Positions 38,368 through 48,051 of a stretch of 64,000 nt of DNA are shown one piece after another. The number at the start of each line of letters is the position of its first letter. Position 1 is the stretch's first letter. Made by a program: the position numbers and the translations under genes. A model generated the notes under the pieces. That model had not been told where the DNA came from. It saw only the letters and a list, made by a program, of their open reading frames with translations, and did not search any database. Location: NCBI GenBank assembly GCA_963841815.1, contig CAWJEE010000027.1, positions 124,001 to 188,000 of the forward strand, read 5' to 3'. Source of the DNA: JAOUJD01 sp963841815 (GTDB lineage: Bacteria; Pseudomonadota; Gammaproteobacteria; Burkholderiales; Burkholderiaceae_F).

Positions 38368-39330
38368 ATGACTGGGAAAGCGATTGCAGCAAGACTGGCG
38401 CTGGCGTTGTTCGTGGCTGGTGCCGCGATCGGCGCGTCCGCCATCGCGGCCGAGCCCGCCCCGGTGTACCAGGCGATGATCAAGAAGTACCCGGCCCCGG
38501 CGCTCGCCGAGGTCCAGGGCCGCGAGTACAAGTTCCTGATCGATCCGGCCCAGACCAAACCCGGGACCGAGGATGCGTTCGTCGACATCTGGCAGCAGGT
38601 CACGCTCGCGGCCGAGCGGCGCGGCTTCAAGATCGACGAGAAGAAGAAGGACGCGTTCAAGGTCGAACTGTCCACCAAGGAGTACCTGGACACGGCGGAC
38701 CAGGCGCTGTGGAAAGCCGGCTACCTGATCCGCCTCAGCACGCGCTACAAGGACGACCAGCCCGAGCCGAACGTCAGCGTCACCGTCAAGAGCATCAATC
38801 GCGACATTCCGGGCGTGCTCGCGCGGCCGCTGGCGGTCGCCGGGGTCGACAAGTCCAAGACCGAAGCGGAAGACTCCATCGCCTTCCTGCCGGGCGGCAA
38901 TCTCGGCCAGTACGTCGAGAAGGGCTCCAGCTTCACCGTGCCGACGGCGACTCTCGGCGCACGGACGCTCGGCGACTTCGGCAAGTTCATCCCCGAGCTG
39001 ATGAAGCTCGGCCTGCCCGCCGACACCAAGCTCGTCGGGAATCTCGCCTATTCGTACCGCGTGAAACCAGGCGCCGTCGTGCTGCCCGAGGTCGGCGCGT
39101 GCGGCGTGTCGATGGAAGCGTGGACGAAGACCAAGGGCGGCGCCCCGTATGTGTACGACTTCTCGTTCGGCTACGGCGACGTCGACTTCTACGCGGTGCG
39201 CGAAGCGCACGCCGTCGGCGAGCGCTTCATGGAAGCCGTGTTCGCCGACCAGTTGTACCGGCTGCAGCCGAAGAACGGCGAGAAGTGGGCCGGATCCAAG
39301 GTCCGCTTCCTGATGAACCGGCCGCTGTGA
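38368..39330 (+). CDS. Second exported CYTH-like domain protein
   Basis: An intact 320-residue gene behind a GGGAG site. A signal peptide (LALALFVAGAAIGASAIAAE) sends it to the periplasm. GREYKFLIDP keeps Glu and Lys of the ExExK strand with Gly for the first Glu. FKVELSTKEYLDTADQALWK, AGYLIRLSTRYKDD and PNVSVTVKSI match the CYTH order (strand, Y(F/L)DT, G..(L/I)R.., (L/V)T(L/V)K). The C-terminal part ends QPKNGEKWAGSKVRFLMNRP. It resembles the exported protein at 30289 in layout, so the two may act as a pair. Catalytic activity is unproven because of the altered motif. Confidence 0.65.
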   Translation: MTGKAIAARLALALFVAGAAIGASAIAAEPAPVYQAMIKKYPAPALAEVQGREYKFLIDPAQTKPGTEDAFVDIWQQVTLAAERRGFKIDEKKKDAFKVELSTKEYLDTADQALWKAGYLIRLSTRYKDDQPEPNVSVTVKSINRDIPGVLARPLAVAGVDKSKTEAEDSIAFLPGGNLGQYVEKGSSFTVPTATLGARTLGDFGKFIPELMKLGLPADTKLVGNLAYSYRVKPGAVVLPEVGACGVSMEAWTKTKGGAPYVYDFSFGYGDVDFYAVREAHAVGERFMEAVFADQLYRLQPKNGEKWAGSKVRFLMNRPL

Positions 39331-39433
39331 GCGACGCCGTGCCGCTAGCCACATTTGATTCGATCCAACCTGGCCGGCTCGCGCCTGTGCTTTCCGCACG
39401 CGTCCGCCTGCCGATCTTACGAGGACTCTGACC

Positions 39434-40300
39434 ATGAAATGCACCGTTCGCCATCTGCTCTCGGCGCTGCTGCTTGCGCTCGCGCTCCCCGCACTGGGCG
39501 CCCCTCCGTTCGACCCGCTCGACGCCAAGTACGGAGTGGCGTCGCAACCGGCGTACATCAAGCACTACGAAGCCGACAAGACGGGCAAGGTGCTGCTCAA
39601 CCCGTACCTGCAGGTCGCCAGCAAGGACTTCCCCGCCATCATCGATCCCAAGGGCGCGCCGTATAACTGGGTGATCGACGCCGAAGGCCGCGTCGGGATC
39701 ATCCAGGAAGCGGCGCACCCGCTGGGCCGCACCTATGAGAAGGGCTTCTTCCGCCCGGAAGACCAGTCCAAGCGCAAGCCGGGCACGACTGAAAACTACG
39801 GCCACGTGTCGGCCCTCGGCGGCGCGCCGGGCCGCATCAGCGGCGAGATCCTGTACGACAAGGACAGCAAGAGCTTCATCGTCAACAACAAGTCGGGGCG
39901 CTATTCCAAGCACAACATCGACCGCACTCCCGAGCAACTGGTGGAAGCCGCCAAGCTGATCCGCGAAGTGGTCGACACCGGCACGACCAACTGGGGACCG
40001 GTGTTCTACCTGCTCGAGTACGCGCCGCAGGACAAGCGCGACGCGCTGATGAAGGATCCGCGCATCGCCTTCGACGATGCGAAGACCCAGGCCCGCCCTC
40101 ACATCCAGGTCATGGGCGGTGGACCGTCGCAGGTCGCGGCCGAGAAACCCGTGAAAGCCGCGCCGGTGGCGGTCGCCCAGCCGAAGGCCGAGGCACCCAT
40201 CAAGGCCGAGGCCGCCGCCAAGCCGAAGAAGGAAGAAGCGCCTGTCGCCGCCGCGGGAGGCAAGAAGCCGAAAGCCGCGCAAAACGACGATCCGTCCTGA
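39434..40300 (+). CDS. Exported protein of unknown function with Lys/Ala-rich tail
   Basis: A 288-residue protein with signal peptide MKCTVRHLLSALLLALALPA then LGAPPFDPLD. The core includes SQPAYIKHYEADKTGKVLLN, YNWVIDAEGRVGIIQEAAHP, NYGHVSALGGAPGRISGEIL and SFIVNNKSGRYSKHNIDRTP. The last 65 residues are low complexity (VAVAQPKAEAPIKAEAAAKP and following), basic overall. I do not recognise a family. It lies between the exported CYTH-like and pyrophosphatase genes with gaps of 103 and 28 bases, so it is part of that periplasmic set. A basic tail could bind polyanions, but that is a guess. Confidence 0.65.
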   Translation: MKCTVRHLLSALLLALALPALGAPPFDPLDAKYGVASQPAYIKHYEADKTGKVLLNPYLQVASKDFPAIIDPKGAPYNWVIDAEGRVGIIQEAAHPLGRTYEKGFFRPEDQSKRKPGTTENYGHVSALGGAPGRISGEILYDKDSKSFIVNNKSGRYSKHNIDRTPEQLVEAAKLIREVVDTGTTNWGPVFYLLEYAPQDKRDALMKDPRIAFDDAKTQARPHIQVMGGGPSQVAAEKPVKAAPVAVAQPKAEAPIKAEAAAKPKKEEAPVAAAGGKKPKAAQNDDPS

Positions 40301-40328
40301 TGCGACCGTACGAGAAAGGGAAAACAAC

Positions 40329-41093
40329 ATGAAGCGCACATTCATCGCATCTGTCCTGGCGTCTGCCCTGCTCCTGACCGGCGCATCACTGCCTTCGGCG
40401 GCGCAGGACATCACCACTCCGTTCGTCTCCGTCGTCAAGGGCGAGAAGAGCTACTGGTCGGGCTATGACCCGATCAACGCAGACGGCAGCGTCAACGTGG
40501 TCGTCGAGATCCCGGCCGGCACGACCGCCAAGTACGAAACCAACAAGCGCAACGGCATGCTCGAACTGGAGCAGCGCAACGGCCTGCCGCGCTTCGTCCA
40601 GTACCTCGGCTACCCGGTCAACTACGGCGCGATTCCGCGCTCCGTGCTGCTGAAGTCCAAGGGCGGCGACGGCGACAGCGTCGACGTGCTTCTGCTCGGC
40701 CCAGCGGTTCCGCGCGGCTCGGTCGTCAAGGGCCGGGTCATCGGCATGCTGAGCCTCGTGGATACGGGCGAGGTCGACAACAAGCTCGTCGTCGTGATGG
40801 AAGACTCGCCGTTCGCGAAGGTGCGCAGCATCGCGGACCTGGAGGCGCAATTCCCCGGCGTGACGACGATCCTGCAGACCTGGTTCACGTCGTACAAGGG
40901 CTATGGCAAGGATGGCAAGCTGATGCTGAGCTCGAACGGCTTCAAGGGCCGCATCGACGCCATCCGCTTCGTCGGCGACGCGATTCTCGACTTCGAGACC
41001 TCGGTGGTCGCCGAGGGCGACAAGCGCCCGCTCGACGAGAAGGGCAATCCGTACCTGTATCGCTGGCCGGGCGCGAAGAACATCGGCGAGTGA
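40329..41093 (+). CDS. ppa: Exported family I inorganic pyrophosphatase
   Basis: A 254-residue soluble pyrophosphatase with an N-terminal signal peptide (ASVLASALLLTGASLPSAAQ), so it acts in the periplasm, unlike the usual cytoplasmic Ppa. Active-site elements are present: VEIPAGTTAKYETNK (E20, K29, E31 of E. coli), YLGYPVNYGAIPRS, the metal-binding signature GDGDSVDVLLLGP, SLVDTGEVDNKLVVVM (equivalents of D97, D102, K104) and WFTSYKGYGKDGK (Tyr-Lys). Length is greater than the 175-residue E. coli enzyme, mainly at the ends. It closes the locus, ahead of a clear terminator, and would split pyrophosphate to two phosphates for the nearby anion carriers. Confidence 0.9.
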   Translation: MKRTFIASVLASALLLTGASLPSAAQDITTPFVSVVKGEKSYWSGYDPINADGSVNVVVEIPAGTTAKYETNKRNGMLELEQRNGLPRFVQYLGYPVNYGAIPRSVLLKSKGGDGDSVDVLLLGPAVPRGSVVKGRVIGMLSLVDTGEVDNKLVVVMEDSPFAKVRSIADLEAQFPGVTTILQTWFTSYKGYGKDGKLMLSSNGFKGRIDAIRFVGDAILDFETSVVAEGDKRPLDEKGNPYLYRWPGAKNIGE

Positions 41094-41155
41094 AGCCGGC
41101 CGGAAGGCCAACACGGAACGTCGTTCCCGACGCTTCGCCAGCGGCCCCGCAGGAA

Positions 41156-41186
41156 GAGGAACGCCACCGCAAGGGTGGCGTTCCTC
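41156..41186 (+). terminator. Terminator after the exported pyrophosphatase
   Basis: GAGGAACGCCACC and GGTGGCGTTCCTC are perfectly complementary (13 base pairs) around the loop GCAAG. The hairpin starts 62 bases after the gene; the following CGTATCTT is only a short T-rich run. It can also shield the tRNA-Val gene that reads toward it. Confidence 0.72.
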
Positions 41187-41193
41187 CGTATCT

Positions 41194-41268
41194 TGGTGGG
41201 TGGTACAGGGTTCGAACCTGTGACCCCTGCCGTGTGAAGGCAGTGCTCTACCGCTGAGCTAACCACCC
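41194..41268 (-). tRNA. tRNA-Val (anticodon CAC)
   Basis: The minus strand reads GGGTGGTTAGCTCAGCGGTA at the 5' end and TACCACCCACCA at the 3' end, with CCA encoded. The anticodon stem-loop CTGCCTTCACACGGCAG gives CAC. Length is 75 bases and all four stems pair. Confidence 0.95.
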
Positions 41269-41392
41269 GAAACCGCCCGCGAAGGGCGCGAATTATTGCA
41301 CAAGCGCGGAGTCGCCCCCGACCCGGGGAGCGGCGCCCGTGCAGCCGCTACGATACGGCCTGAGCGTCTTTGGAATTCGTCGGGAGGCCGGT

Positions 41393-42925
41393 GTGAATCT
41401 CTCTCACACCCTGTTTCGCACCGCGCGTCGGGTCCCGCTCGCGGTCGCCGTCATCGAGCGTGACCGCATCGAACTGACGTACGAGCAGCTGGCGAGGCGC
41501 GTCCTGCGCCTGGCGCGCGGCCTCGAAGGCCTGGGCGTGAAGCGGGGCGACCGCGTGGCCCTCCTCGCCAGGAACTGCGGCGCCTACCTCGAAGTGCTGT
41601 ACGCGTGCTGGACGCTCGGCGCCGCGGCGATACCGATCAACGCGCGACTGCATCCGAAGGAAGTGGCGTTCATCCTCGACGACGCCGAAGCGCGGGTCTG
41701 CTTCGTCACCGACGACGCAGAGGCCGGCGCGATCGAGGCGGCCCGGCGCGCCGGATCGACCCGCTTCGTCGACGTCGACGGACCGGAGTACGCCGCGCTG
41801 CTCGACGCGGAGCCGCTGTCGGCGACGCCGCCCGGGAACACGACGGACCCCGCGTGGCTCTTCTACACCAGCGGGACCACCGGCCGGCCGAAGGGCGTGG
41901 TGCTGACGCACGGCAACCTGATGGCGATGACGCTGAACTACCTGGCCGACGTCGATCACGCGGCGGTCGGCGATCATCTGCTGCACGCGGCGCCGATGTC
42001 GCACGGCTCGGGCCTCTACGCGATTCCGAACATCGCCGCCGGCGCGACCCAGTTGATCCCCGCGGCACGCGGCTTCGACCTGGACGAGATCCGCCAGGTG
42101 CTCGCGTGGACTCCGAACGTGAAGTTCTTCGCCGCGCCGACGATGGTGATGCGCCTCGTGGACGCGATCGGATCGAAGGGCGAAACGGCGAACCTGAAGT
42201 CGATCGTCTACGGCGGCGGGCCGATGTACGTGGCGGACAGCCTGCGCGCGCTCGATTGCTTCGGCCGTCGGCTGGTGCAGATCTACGGCCAGGGCGAAGC
42301 CCCGATGACGATCACCGTGCTTCCGGTCGAGGATCACTTCGACGATCACGACGGCCGCCGGCTCGAACGTCTCGGCTCGGTGGGTCGGGCGCAGACGGGA
42401 GTCGAACTCGCGGTGCTCGACCCGGACAGCGCGCCGGTGCGCACGGGCGAGATCGGCGAAGTCTGCGTGCGGGGCGACATCGTGATGGCGGGCTACCTGA
42501 ACAATCCGCAGGCGACCGCGGCCACCCTCGCCAGTGGCTGGCTGCACACCGGCGACCTGGGCCGGCTCGACGATCACGGCTACCTGACGCTGGTCGACCG
42601 GAGCAAGGACCTCATCATCTCGGGCGGCTCGAACATCTATCCGCGCGAGGTCGAGGAAGTGCTGCTGCTGCATCCGGCGATCAAGGAAGCCGCCATCGTC
42701 GGCGTGCCCGATCCCGAGTGGGGAGAGGCCGTGGTGGCGGTGGTCGTGAAGAAGGAAGGCCACGTTCCCGACCTGCAGGAACTCGACCTCTTCTGCCTCG
42801 AACACATCGCCCGCTTCAAGCGGCCCAAGCGCTACGTGTTCGTCGACGAACTGCCGAAGAACGCCACGGGCAAGGTGCTGAAGCGCGAACTGCGCGAGCG
42901 CTTCAGGAAGGAGTCGTCGGCGTAG
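41393..42925 (+). CDS. Long/medium-chain acyl-CoA synthetase (AMP-forming)
   Basis: A 510-residue adenylate-forming ligase. The AMP-binding signature is LFYTSGTTGRPKGVVLTHGN. Other motifs are VYGGGPMYV, IYGQGEAPM, GWLHTGDLGRLDDHGYLTLV and the C-terminal lysine in PKNATGKVLKRELRE. It matches FadD-like fatty-acid or aryl-CoA ligases; chain specificity cannot be told. The GTG at 41393 behind GGGAGG gives the natural N-terminus VNLSHTLFRTARRVP. The 3' end overlaps the converging dnaQ gene by 23 bases. Confidence 0.87.
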   Translation: MNLSHTLFRTARRVPLAVAVIERDRIELTYEQLARRVLRLARGLEGLGVKRGDRVALLARNCGAYLEVLYACWTLGAAAIPINARLHPKEVAFILDDAEARVCFVTDDAEAGAIEAARRAGSTRFVDVDGPEYAALLDAEPLSATPPGNTTDPAWLFYTSGTTGRPKGVVLTHGNLMAMTLNYLADVDHAAVGDHLLHAAPMSHGSGLYAIPNIAAGATQLIPAARGFDLDEIRQVLAWTPNVKFFAAPTMVMRLVDAIGSKGETANLKSIVYGGGPMYVADSLRALDCFGRRLVQIYGQGEAPMTITVLPVEDHFDDHDGRRLERLGSVGRAQTGVELAVLDPDSAPVRTGEIGEVCVRGDIVMAGYLNNPQATAATLASGWLHTGDLGRLDDHGYLTLVDRSKDLIISGGSNIYPREVEEVLLLHPAIKEAAIVGVPDPEWGEAVVAVVVKKEGHVPDLQELDLFCLEHIARFKRPKRYVFVDELPKNATGKVLKRELRERFRKESSA

Positions 42926-43619
42926 CGGCCGCGGCGCGCCAGACCGGCGGCGCCTTCGTTTCCTTCCCGATCGCGTCCAGCAGCGATTCGTGCGCCGCCA
43001 GTTCCTCGGGCGCCGCGGTCACCGCCGTCAGCTGGCCCAGGTCGACCGGGCCGAAGTTCGCGATCAGGCTGTCGTCCGCCAGCACGTCGATGACCAGGCT
43101 GTCCTGCCCGCGCGTCATCGCGAGGAACACTTCCGCCAGGAGCCCGGCATCGAGCAACGCGCCGTGCAGCGTGCGATGCGCGTTCGAAACGCCGTGACGC
43201 TCGCACAGCGCATCCAGCGAATTGCGCTTGCCGGGGTTCTGCTCGCGGGCGAGCAGCAGCGAGTCGGTGATCTTCCCGCAGTGGTCCGCGAAGCGCCCGC
43301 GGCCGAGGCGCCCGAGTTCCGCGTCGAGGAACTCGACGTCGAACGCCGCGTTGTGGATGATCACCTCGGCATCCTTCACGAACGCCAGCAGGTCGTCGAC
43401 GACCTCGGCGAACTTCGGCTTGTCCTCGAGGAAGTGGCGCGTGAGGCCGTGCACGGCGAGCGCGCCCTCGTCGCTGTCGCGCTCGGGATTGACGTACTGG
43501 TGAAAGCGGCGTTCGGTGACGCGCCGGCCGACGATCTCGATGCAGCCGATCTCGATGATGCGGTGGCCTTCCTTGGCCTCGAGACCCGTGGTCTCGGTGT
43601 CCAGCACGACTTGTCTCAT
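42903..43619 (-). CDS. dnaQ: DNA polymerase III epsilon subunit
   Basis: The proofreading 3'-5' exonuclease, 238 residues. DEDDh residues are seen in VVLDTETTGLEAKEGHRIIE (D, E), IIHNAAFDVEFLDAEL (D) and HRTLHGALLDAGLLAEVFL (H, D). The C-terminal 50 residues form the alpha-subunit binding tail. In relatives dnaQ lies beside rnhA; here the RND efflux pair separates them. Confidence 0.94.
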   Translation of the reverse strand: MRQVVLDTETTGLEAKEGHRIIEIGCIEIVGRRVTERRFHQYVNPERDSDEGALAVHGLTRHFLEDKPKFAEVVDDLLAFVKDAEVIIHNAAFDVEFLDAELGRLGRGRFADHCGKITDSLLLAREQNPGKRNSLDALCERHGVSNAHRTLHGALLDAGLLAEVFLAMTRGQDSLVIDVLADDSLIANFGPVDLGQLTAVTAAPEELAAHESLLDAIGKETKAPPVWRAAAATPTTPS

Positions 43620-43681
43620 GCGCGGAGTCTAGCGCCGCCGGTTGCGCGACCGGCGAGCGCTCCCGCGTGAGTCGGGTCGAC

Positions 43682-46600
43682 CTACTCTGATCCGTGTCGC
43701 GCCACGCCGTCGGCCGCCACCGGAACGTCGGCGTGATGATGGTGCGAACCGAGCCAGCGTCCGAGCGCCTGCTCCATGAGCGTGTACATCGTCGGAACCA
43801 CATAGAGCGTCAGCAGCGTGCCGAACGTCATGCCGCCCACGATGACCCAGCCGATCTGGATCCGGCTCTCCGCGCCGGCGCCGGCGGACAGCGCGAGCGG
43901 CACGGCGCCCAGCACCATCGCGCCCGTCGTCATCAGGATCGGACGCAGCCGCAGCTCCGCGGCGTGCCGCACGGCGTCGAACAGTTCCTCGCCGCGCTCC
44001 TGCAACTGGTTGGCGAACTCGACGATCAGGATCCCGTGCTTGGTGATCAGTCCCACCAGAGTCACCACGCCGATCTGGCTGTAGATGTTCCAGGTCCCAC
44101 CCGTCGCCCACAGCGCGAACAGCGCGCCCGCCATCGACAGCGGCACCGACAGCATGATCACCAACGGGTCGGCGAAGCTCTCGAACTGCGCGGCCAGCAC
44201 GAGGTAGATGAAGATCAGCGCGAGCACGAACGTCACGTAGATCGAACCCTGCGAGTCGCGGAACTCGCGCGACACGCCGTTGAGGTCGGTGACGGCGCCG
44301 GTCGGCAGCACGCGCTTCGCGGTCTCGTCCATCATCTTCAGCGCGTCGCCCAGCGCGTAGCCGGGGGCGATCTGCGCGCGAGATCGTGACCGCGCGCAGC
44401 CGCTGGAAGTGGTTCAGCGACTGCGGCGACACGCCCTCGAGCACGTTGACGACGTTGGCCAGCTGCACCATCGCGCCGTCACGCCCGCGCACGTAGATGT
44501 CGCTGATGTCGTTCGGCCGGCTGCGGTCGCGCGGCGCGACCTGCACGATCACGTCGTACTGCTCGCCATCCTTCTTGAAGCGCGTCACCTGCCGGCCGCC
44601 GAGCATCGTCTGCAGGGTCAGGCCGACGGTCTCCACCGAAATGCCGAGATCGCCGAGCTTGTCCCGGTTGACGTCGACGCGCAGCTCCGGCGTGTTGAGC
44701 CGCAGGTCGGACTGCGGGTTCAGCACGATCCCTGTCTTGCCGATCTCGGCGATGAACTGCTGGACGATGCGGTCGAGTTCCGCGTACGGAATCTGCGCCA
44801 TGACGACGTATTCGACCGGCAGCGTGCGGGGCGACTGGCCGAGCGACGGCGGGTTGACGGCAAACCCGATCACGCCGGGCAACTGCGCGAACTTGGCGTT
44901 CAGTTCGCGCGCGATGTCCTGCTGCTTGCGGGTGCGCTGCTCCCACGGCTTCAGCCGCAGGATCGCGTTGCCGTTGTCCACGGTCGGGAAACCGGCCACC
45001 GCGTTGTACGCCGCCGCTTCGGGGATCGTGTCGTAGTAGCGCTCGACCGCCCGCAGTTGTTCGGAGGTGTAGTCCACCGTTGCCCCCGGCGGCGCCTGCA
45101 GCCGGCCGAAGATCACTCCGCGGTCTTCCAGCGGCGCGAGTTCGGAGCGCAGCAGCGAGAAGAAGAGCGCGCCGAGGCCCGCGACGACGAACCACACGAT
45201 CACCACCACCCAGCGGCGCTTCAGCACCCAGGCGAGCGAGCGCGCGTAGCCGCTGGTAAGGCCGTCGAGCCAGCCTTCGATCGTCGTGAAGAGCTTCCCG
45301 TGCTTCTTCTCGTGGCGCAGCAGCTTGCTGCACATCATCGGCGACAGGGTCAGGGCCACGAATCCGGACACCAGCACGGCGCCGGCCAGCGCCAGCGCAA
45401 ACTCGATGAACAGCCGCCCGGTGCGCCCGGTCGCGAACGCCAGTGGAGCGAACACGGCCGTCAGCGTCAGCGTCATCGCGATGACCGCGAAACCGATCTC
45501 CTTGATGCCCTTGACGGCCGCCGCCACGCGGTCCATCCCCGCCTCGACGTTGCGGTAGATGTTCTCGAGCACGACGATCGCGTCGTCGACCACGAGGCCG
45601 ATCGCCAGCACCATCGCCAGCAGCGTCAGCGTGTTGATCGTGAACCCGAACACGTACATCAGGGCGAACGAGCCGACCAGGGACACCGGGATCGTCACCA
45701 GCGGGATCAGCGTCGCGCGCAGGTTGCGCAGGAAGAAGAAGATCACCAGAACGACCAGGACGACCGCTTCTGCAATGGTCTTGAAGACCGAGTCGATCGA
45801 GCGATCGATGAACACCGACGAGTCGTACGCGATGTTGATCCGCATGCCCTGCGGCAGCGTCTCGTTGATCTTCTCGACCTCGGCGCGCAGCGCCTTCGAC
45901 AACTCGAGCGGGTTGCCGGTCGCCTGTTTCACCAGACCCATGTTGATCGACGGCTCGCCTCGAAAGCGCGCGATAACGCGCTCCTCGGCCGGGCCGACGC
46001 GGACGTCGGCGACGTCGCGCAGCCGCACCGGGTAGCCGTTCGACGTCGCGACGATCAGGTTCTCGAACTGCTCGCGCGTGCTGACGTCGGTCGCGGCGAC
46101 GATCGAGAACTCCCGATTCGCCGACTCGATGCGGCCCGACGGCAGTTCTACGTTCTGGCGGCGCAGCGCGTTCTCGACGTCGCCCACCGTCAGCCGGTAA
46201 CCCGCGAGGCGGTCCCGGTCCACGGCAATCCGCATCGACGACTTGCGCTCGCCGAAGATCCACACGTCGGCCGCGCCGGGCAGCACGGAAAGCCGCGGCT
46301 TGACGTAGCGGTTGAGATAGTCGGACACCTCGAGCGGGCTGCGGTTGCCGGCCGTCACCGCCATCCAGATCACGGGAAACGAATCGGCCTCGACCTTCGA
46401 GATCACCGGCTCGTCGACGTTGTCCGGCAGGCGCGCGCGCACACGAGCGACCTTGTCGCGCACGTCGGCGGCCGCGGAGTCCGGGTCGCGGGTCAGGCGG
46501 AAGCGCACGTTGATGTTGCTGCGCTCGGAACGGCTGAACGACGTCAGCAGTTCGACGCCTTCGATGCCGGCGAGCGAGTCCTCGAGCACCTTGGTGATCT

Positions 46601-46784
46601 GCGACTCGATGACCTCCGCGGAAGCGCCGGGATACGTCGTCTGCACGCTGACGACCGGCTCGTCGATCTTCGGATACTCGCGCACGGACAGCCGCGAATA
46701 GGAGATCAGGCCGATGACCAGCACCAGCACCGACAGCACGGTCGAGAGGACCGGACGGCGAATGCAGACTTCGAACAGGCTCAT
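43682..46784 (-). CDS. RND efflux pump, inner-membrane transporter (one frameshift)
   Basis: An HAE1-type RND permease of about 1030 residues. The N-terminus MSLFEVCIRRPVLSTVLSVL, PGASAEVIESQITKVLEDSL, the proton-relay helix region LAMVLAIGLVVDDAIVVLEN (two adjacent Asp) and GSFALMYVFGFTINTLTLLA are diagnostic. A frame change near 44385 (after RAVTISR) leads into the last 217 residues (SIYVTFVLALIFIYLVLAAQ, GGTWNIYSQIGVVTLVGLIT), which end at 43682. One extra base explains it. It pairs with the adaptor gene 20 bases upstream; no outer-membrane channel gene is adjacent. Drug or metabolite range is unknown. Confidence 0.9.
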
Positions 46785-46804
46785 GCCGTGGTCTCCTGCC
46801 GCTA

Positions 46805-47988
46805 TCAGCCCTTGCCGGCCGCGTCCCGGGCCGGCGCCGCGCCGCCCTTCGCCGCGTCACCCTTGGCGGCGGCCGGCGACAGCACGCGCACCGGCTGCCC
46901 GTCGCGCGACAGCCGCATGCCGGCGGTGACGACCTGGTCGCCCGGCGCGATGCCTTCGACGATCTCGACCTTGGCGTCCCGGCGAACGCCGATCTTCACC
47001 GGCACCCGCTTCGCGGCGCCTTCGACCACCTTGTAGACGTAGAACTCCTCGCCCTGGGGCACGATCGCCTCCTCGGGCACGAGCAGGCCGTTTCGTTCGC
47101 CGACGATCACGCGCACGCGGACGAACATGCCGGGGCGCAGCTTGCCGCTGGCGTTGTCGAGCCGGCCGCGCAGTTCCAGCGAACGGCCGTTGGCGTCGAT
47201 GCGCGGGTTGATCGCCTCGATCTGTCCCTGCCAGCGCTCGTTGGGCAAGGCGTCGGCAACGACCTCGACGCTCTGCCCCACCTTGATCTGCGCGAGGCTG
47301 CGCTCCGGCAGCCTGAAGTCGACCTTCAGGATCCGCACGTCCTCGACGTTCACCAGGTCGGTGCCGTCCTTCACGTAGTCGCCGAGGCTGACTCCGCGAA
47401 TGCCGACGATGCCGTCGAAGGGCGAAATGATCTTCATCTTCGACAGCCGGGCCTGTGCCAGCTTCAGCCGCGCCTCGGCAACCTGCGCGTTCGACGCGGC
47501 CGTTTCCTGGGCGCTCGAACTGATGAACTTCTGGCGCGCCAGGTCTTCGCTGCGCTTCAGGTTCGACAGCGCCAGGTCGTACTCGGCCCGGTACTGCGCC
47601 ACCTCGGCTTCATTGAGCGTCGCATCCAGCCCGATCAGCAATTGCCCCTTCTTCACCACCTGCCCGTCGCGGAAGCCGATCGTGGCGATGCGCCCGGAGA
47701 CTTCCGGCCGCAGCACGACGCTCTCGTTCGAGCGAAGCGAGCCGACGGCCTGCAGGTCCTCCTGCACTGCGCTTGGCTGAACGACGACGACTTCGACCGG
47801 CGTCGGCCCGCCGGGCCCTCCGGGGCCGCCTTTCGTCGAGCCGCGGCCGGAGTCGCGGCGCCCTTCGCCTCGCCTTTCACGCCGGCGACCGCGGGCCCGC
47901 TGCAGTTCCAGTTCGTCAGGAAGTAGGCGACCGCGGCGACGGCGAGCAACACGCCGACCGCCACCCATGTGACTCGCTGATTTTTCAT
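46805..47988 (-). CDS. RND efflux periplasmic adaptor (membrane fusion protein; frameshifted near the N-terminus)
   Basis: About 390 residues. The N-terminal anchor MKNQRVTWVAVGVLLAVAAV starts at 47988. A low-complexity linker holds one or two extra bases near 47850-47860. The main part has PTPVEVVVVQPSAVQEDLQA, VVLRPEVSGRIATIGFRDGQ, VVKKGQLLIGLD, the alpha-hairpin, and SPFDGIVGIRGVSLGDYVKD, which is the lipoyl/HlyD barrel order. It partners the RND transporter just downstream. Confidence 0.87.
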
Positions 47989-48051
47989 CGGAAATCGCGT
48001 AACGGCGTGAGGAACGCCAAGCTGGCAATTTAACACCGGGTCAGTGCCGGC

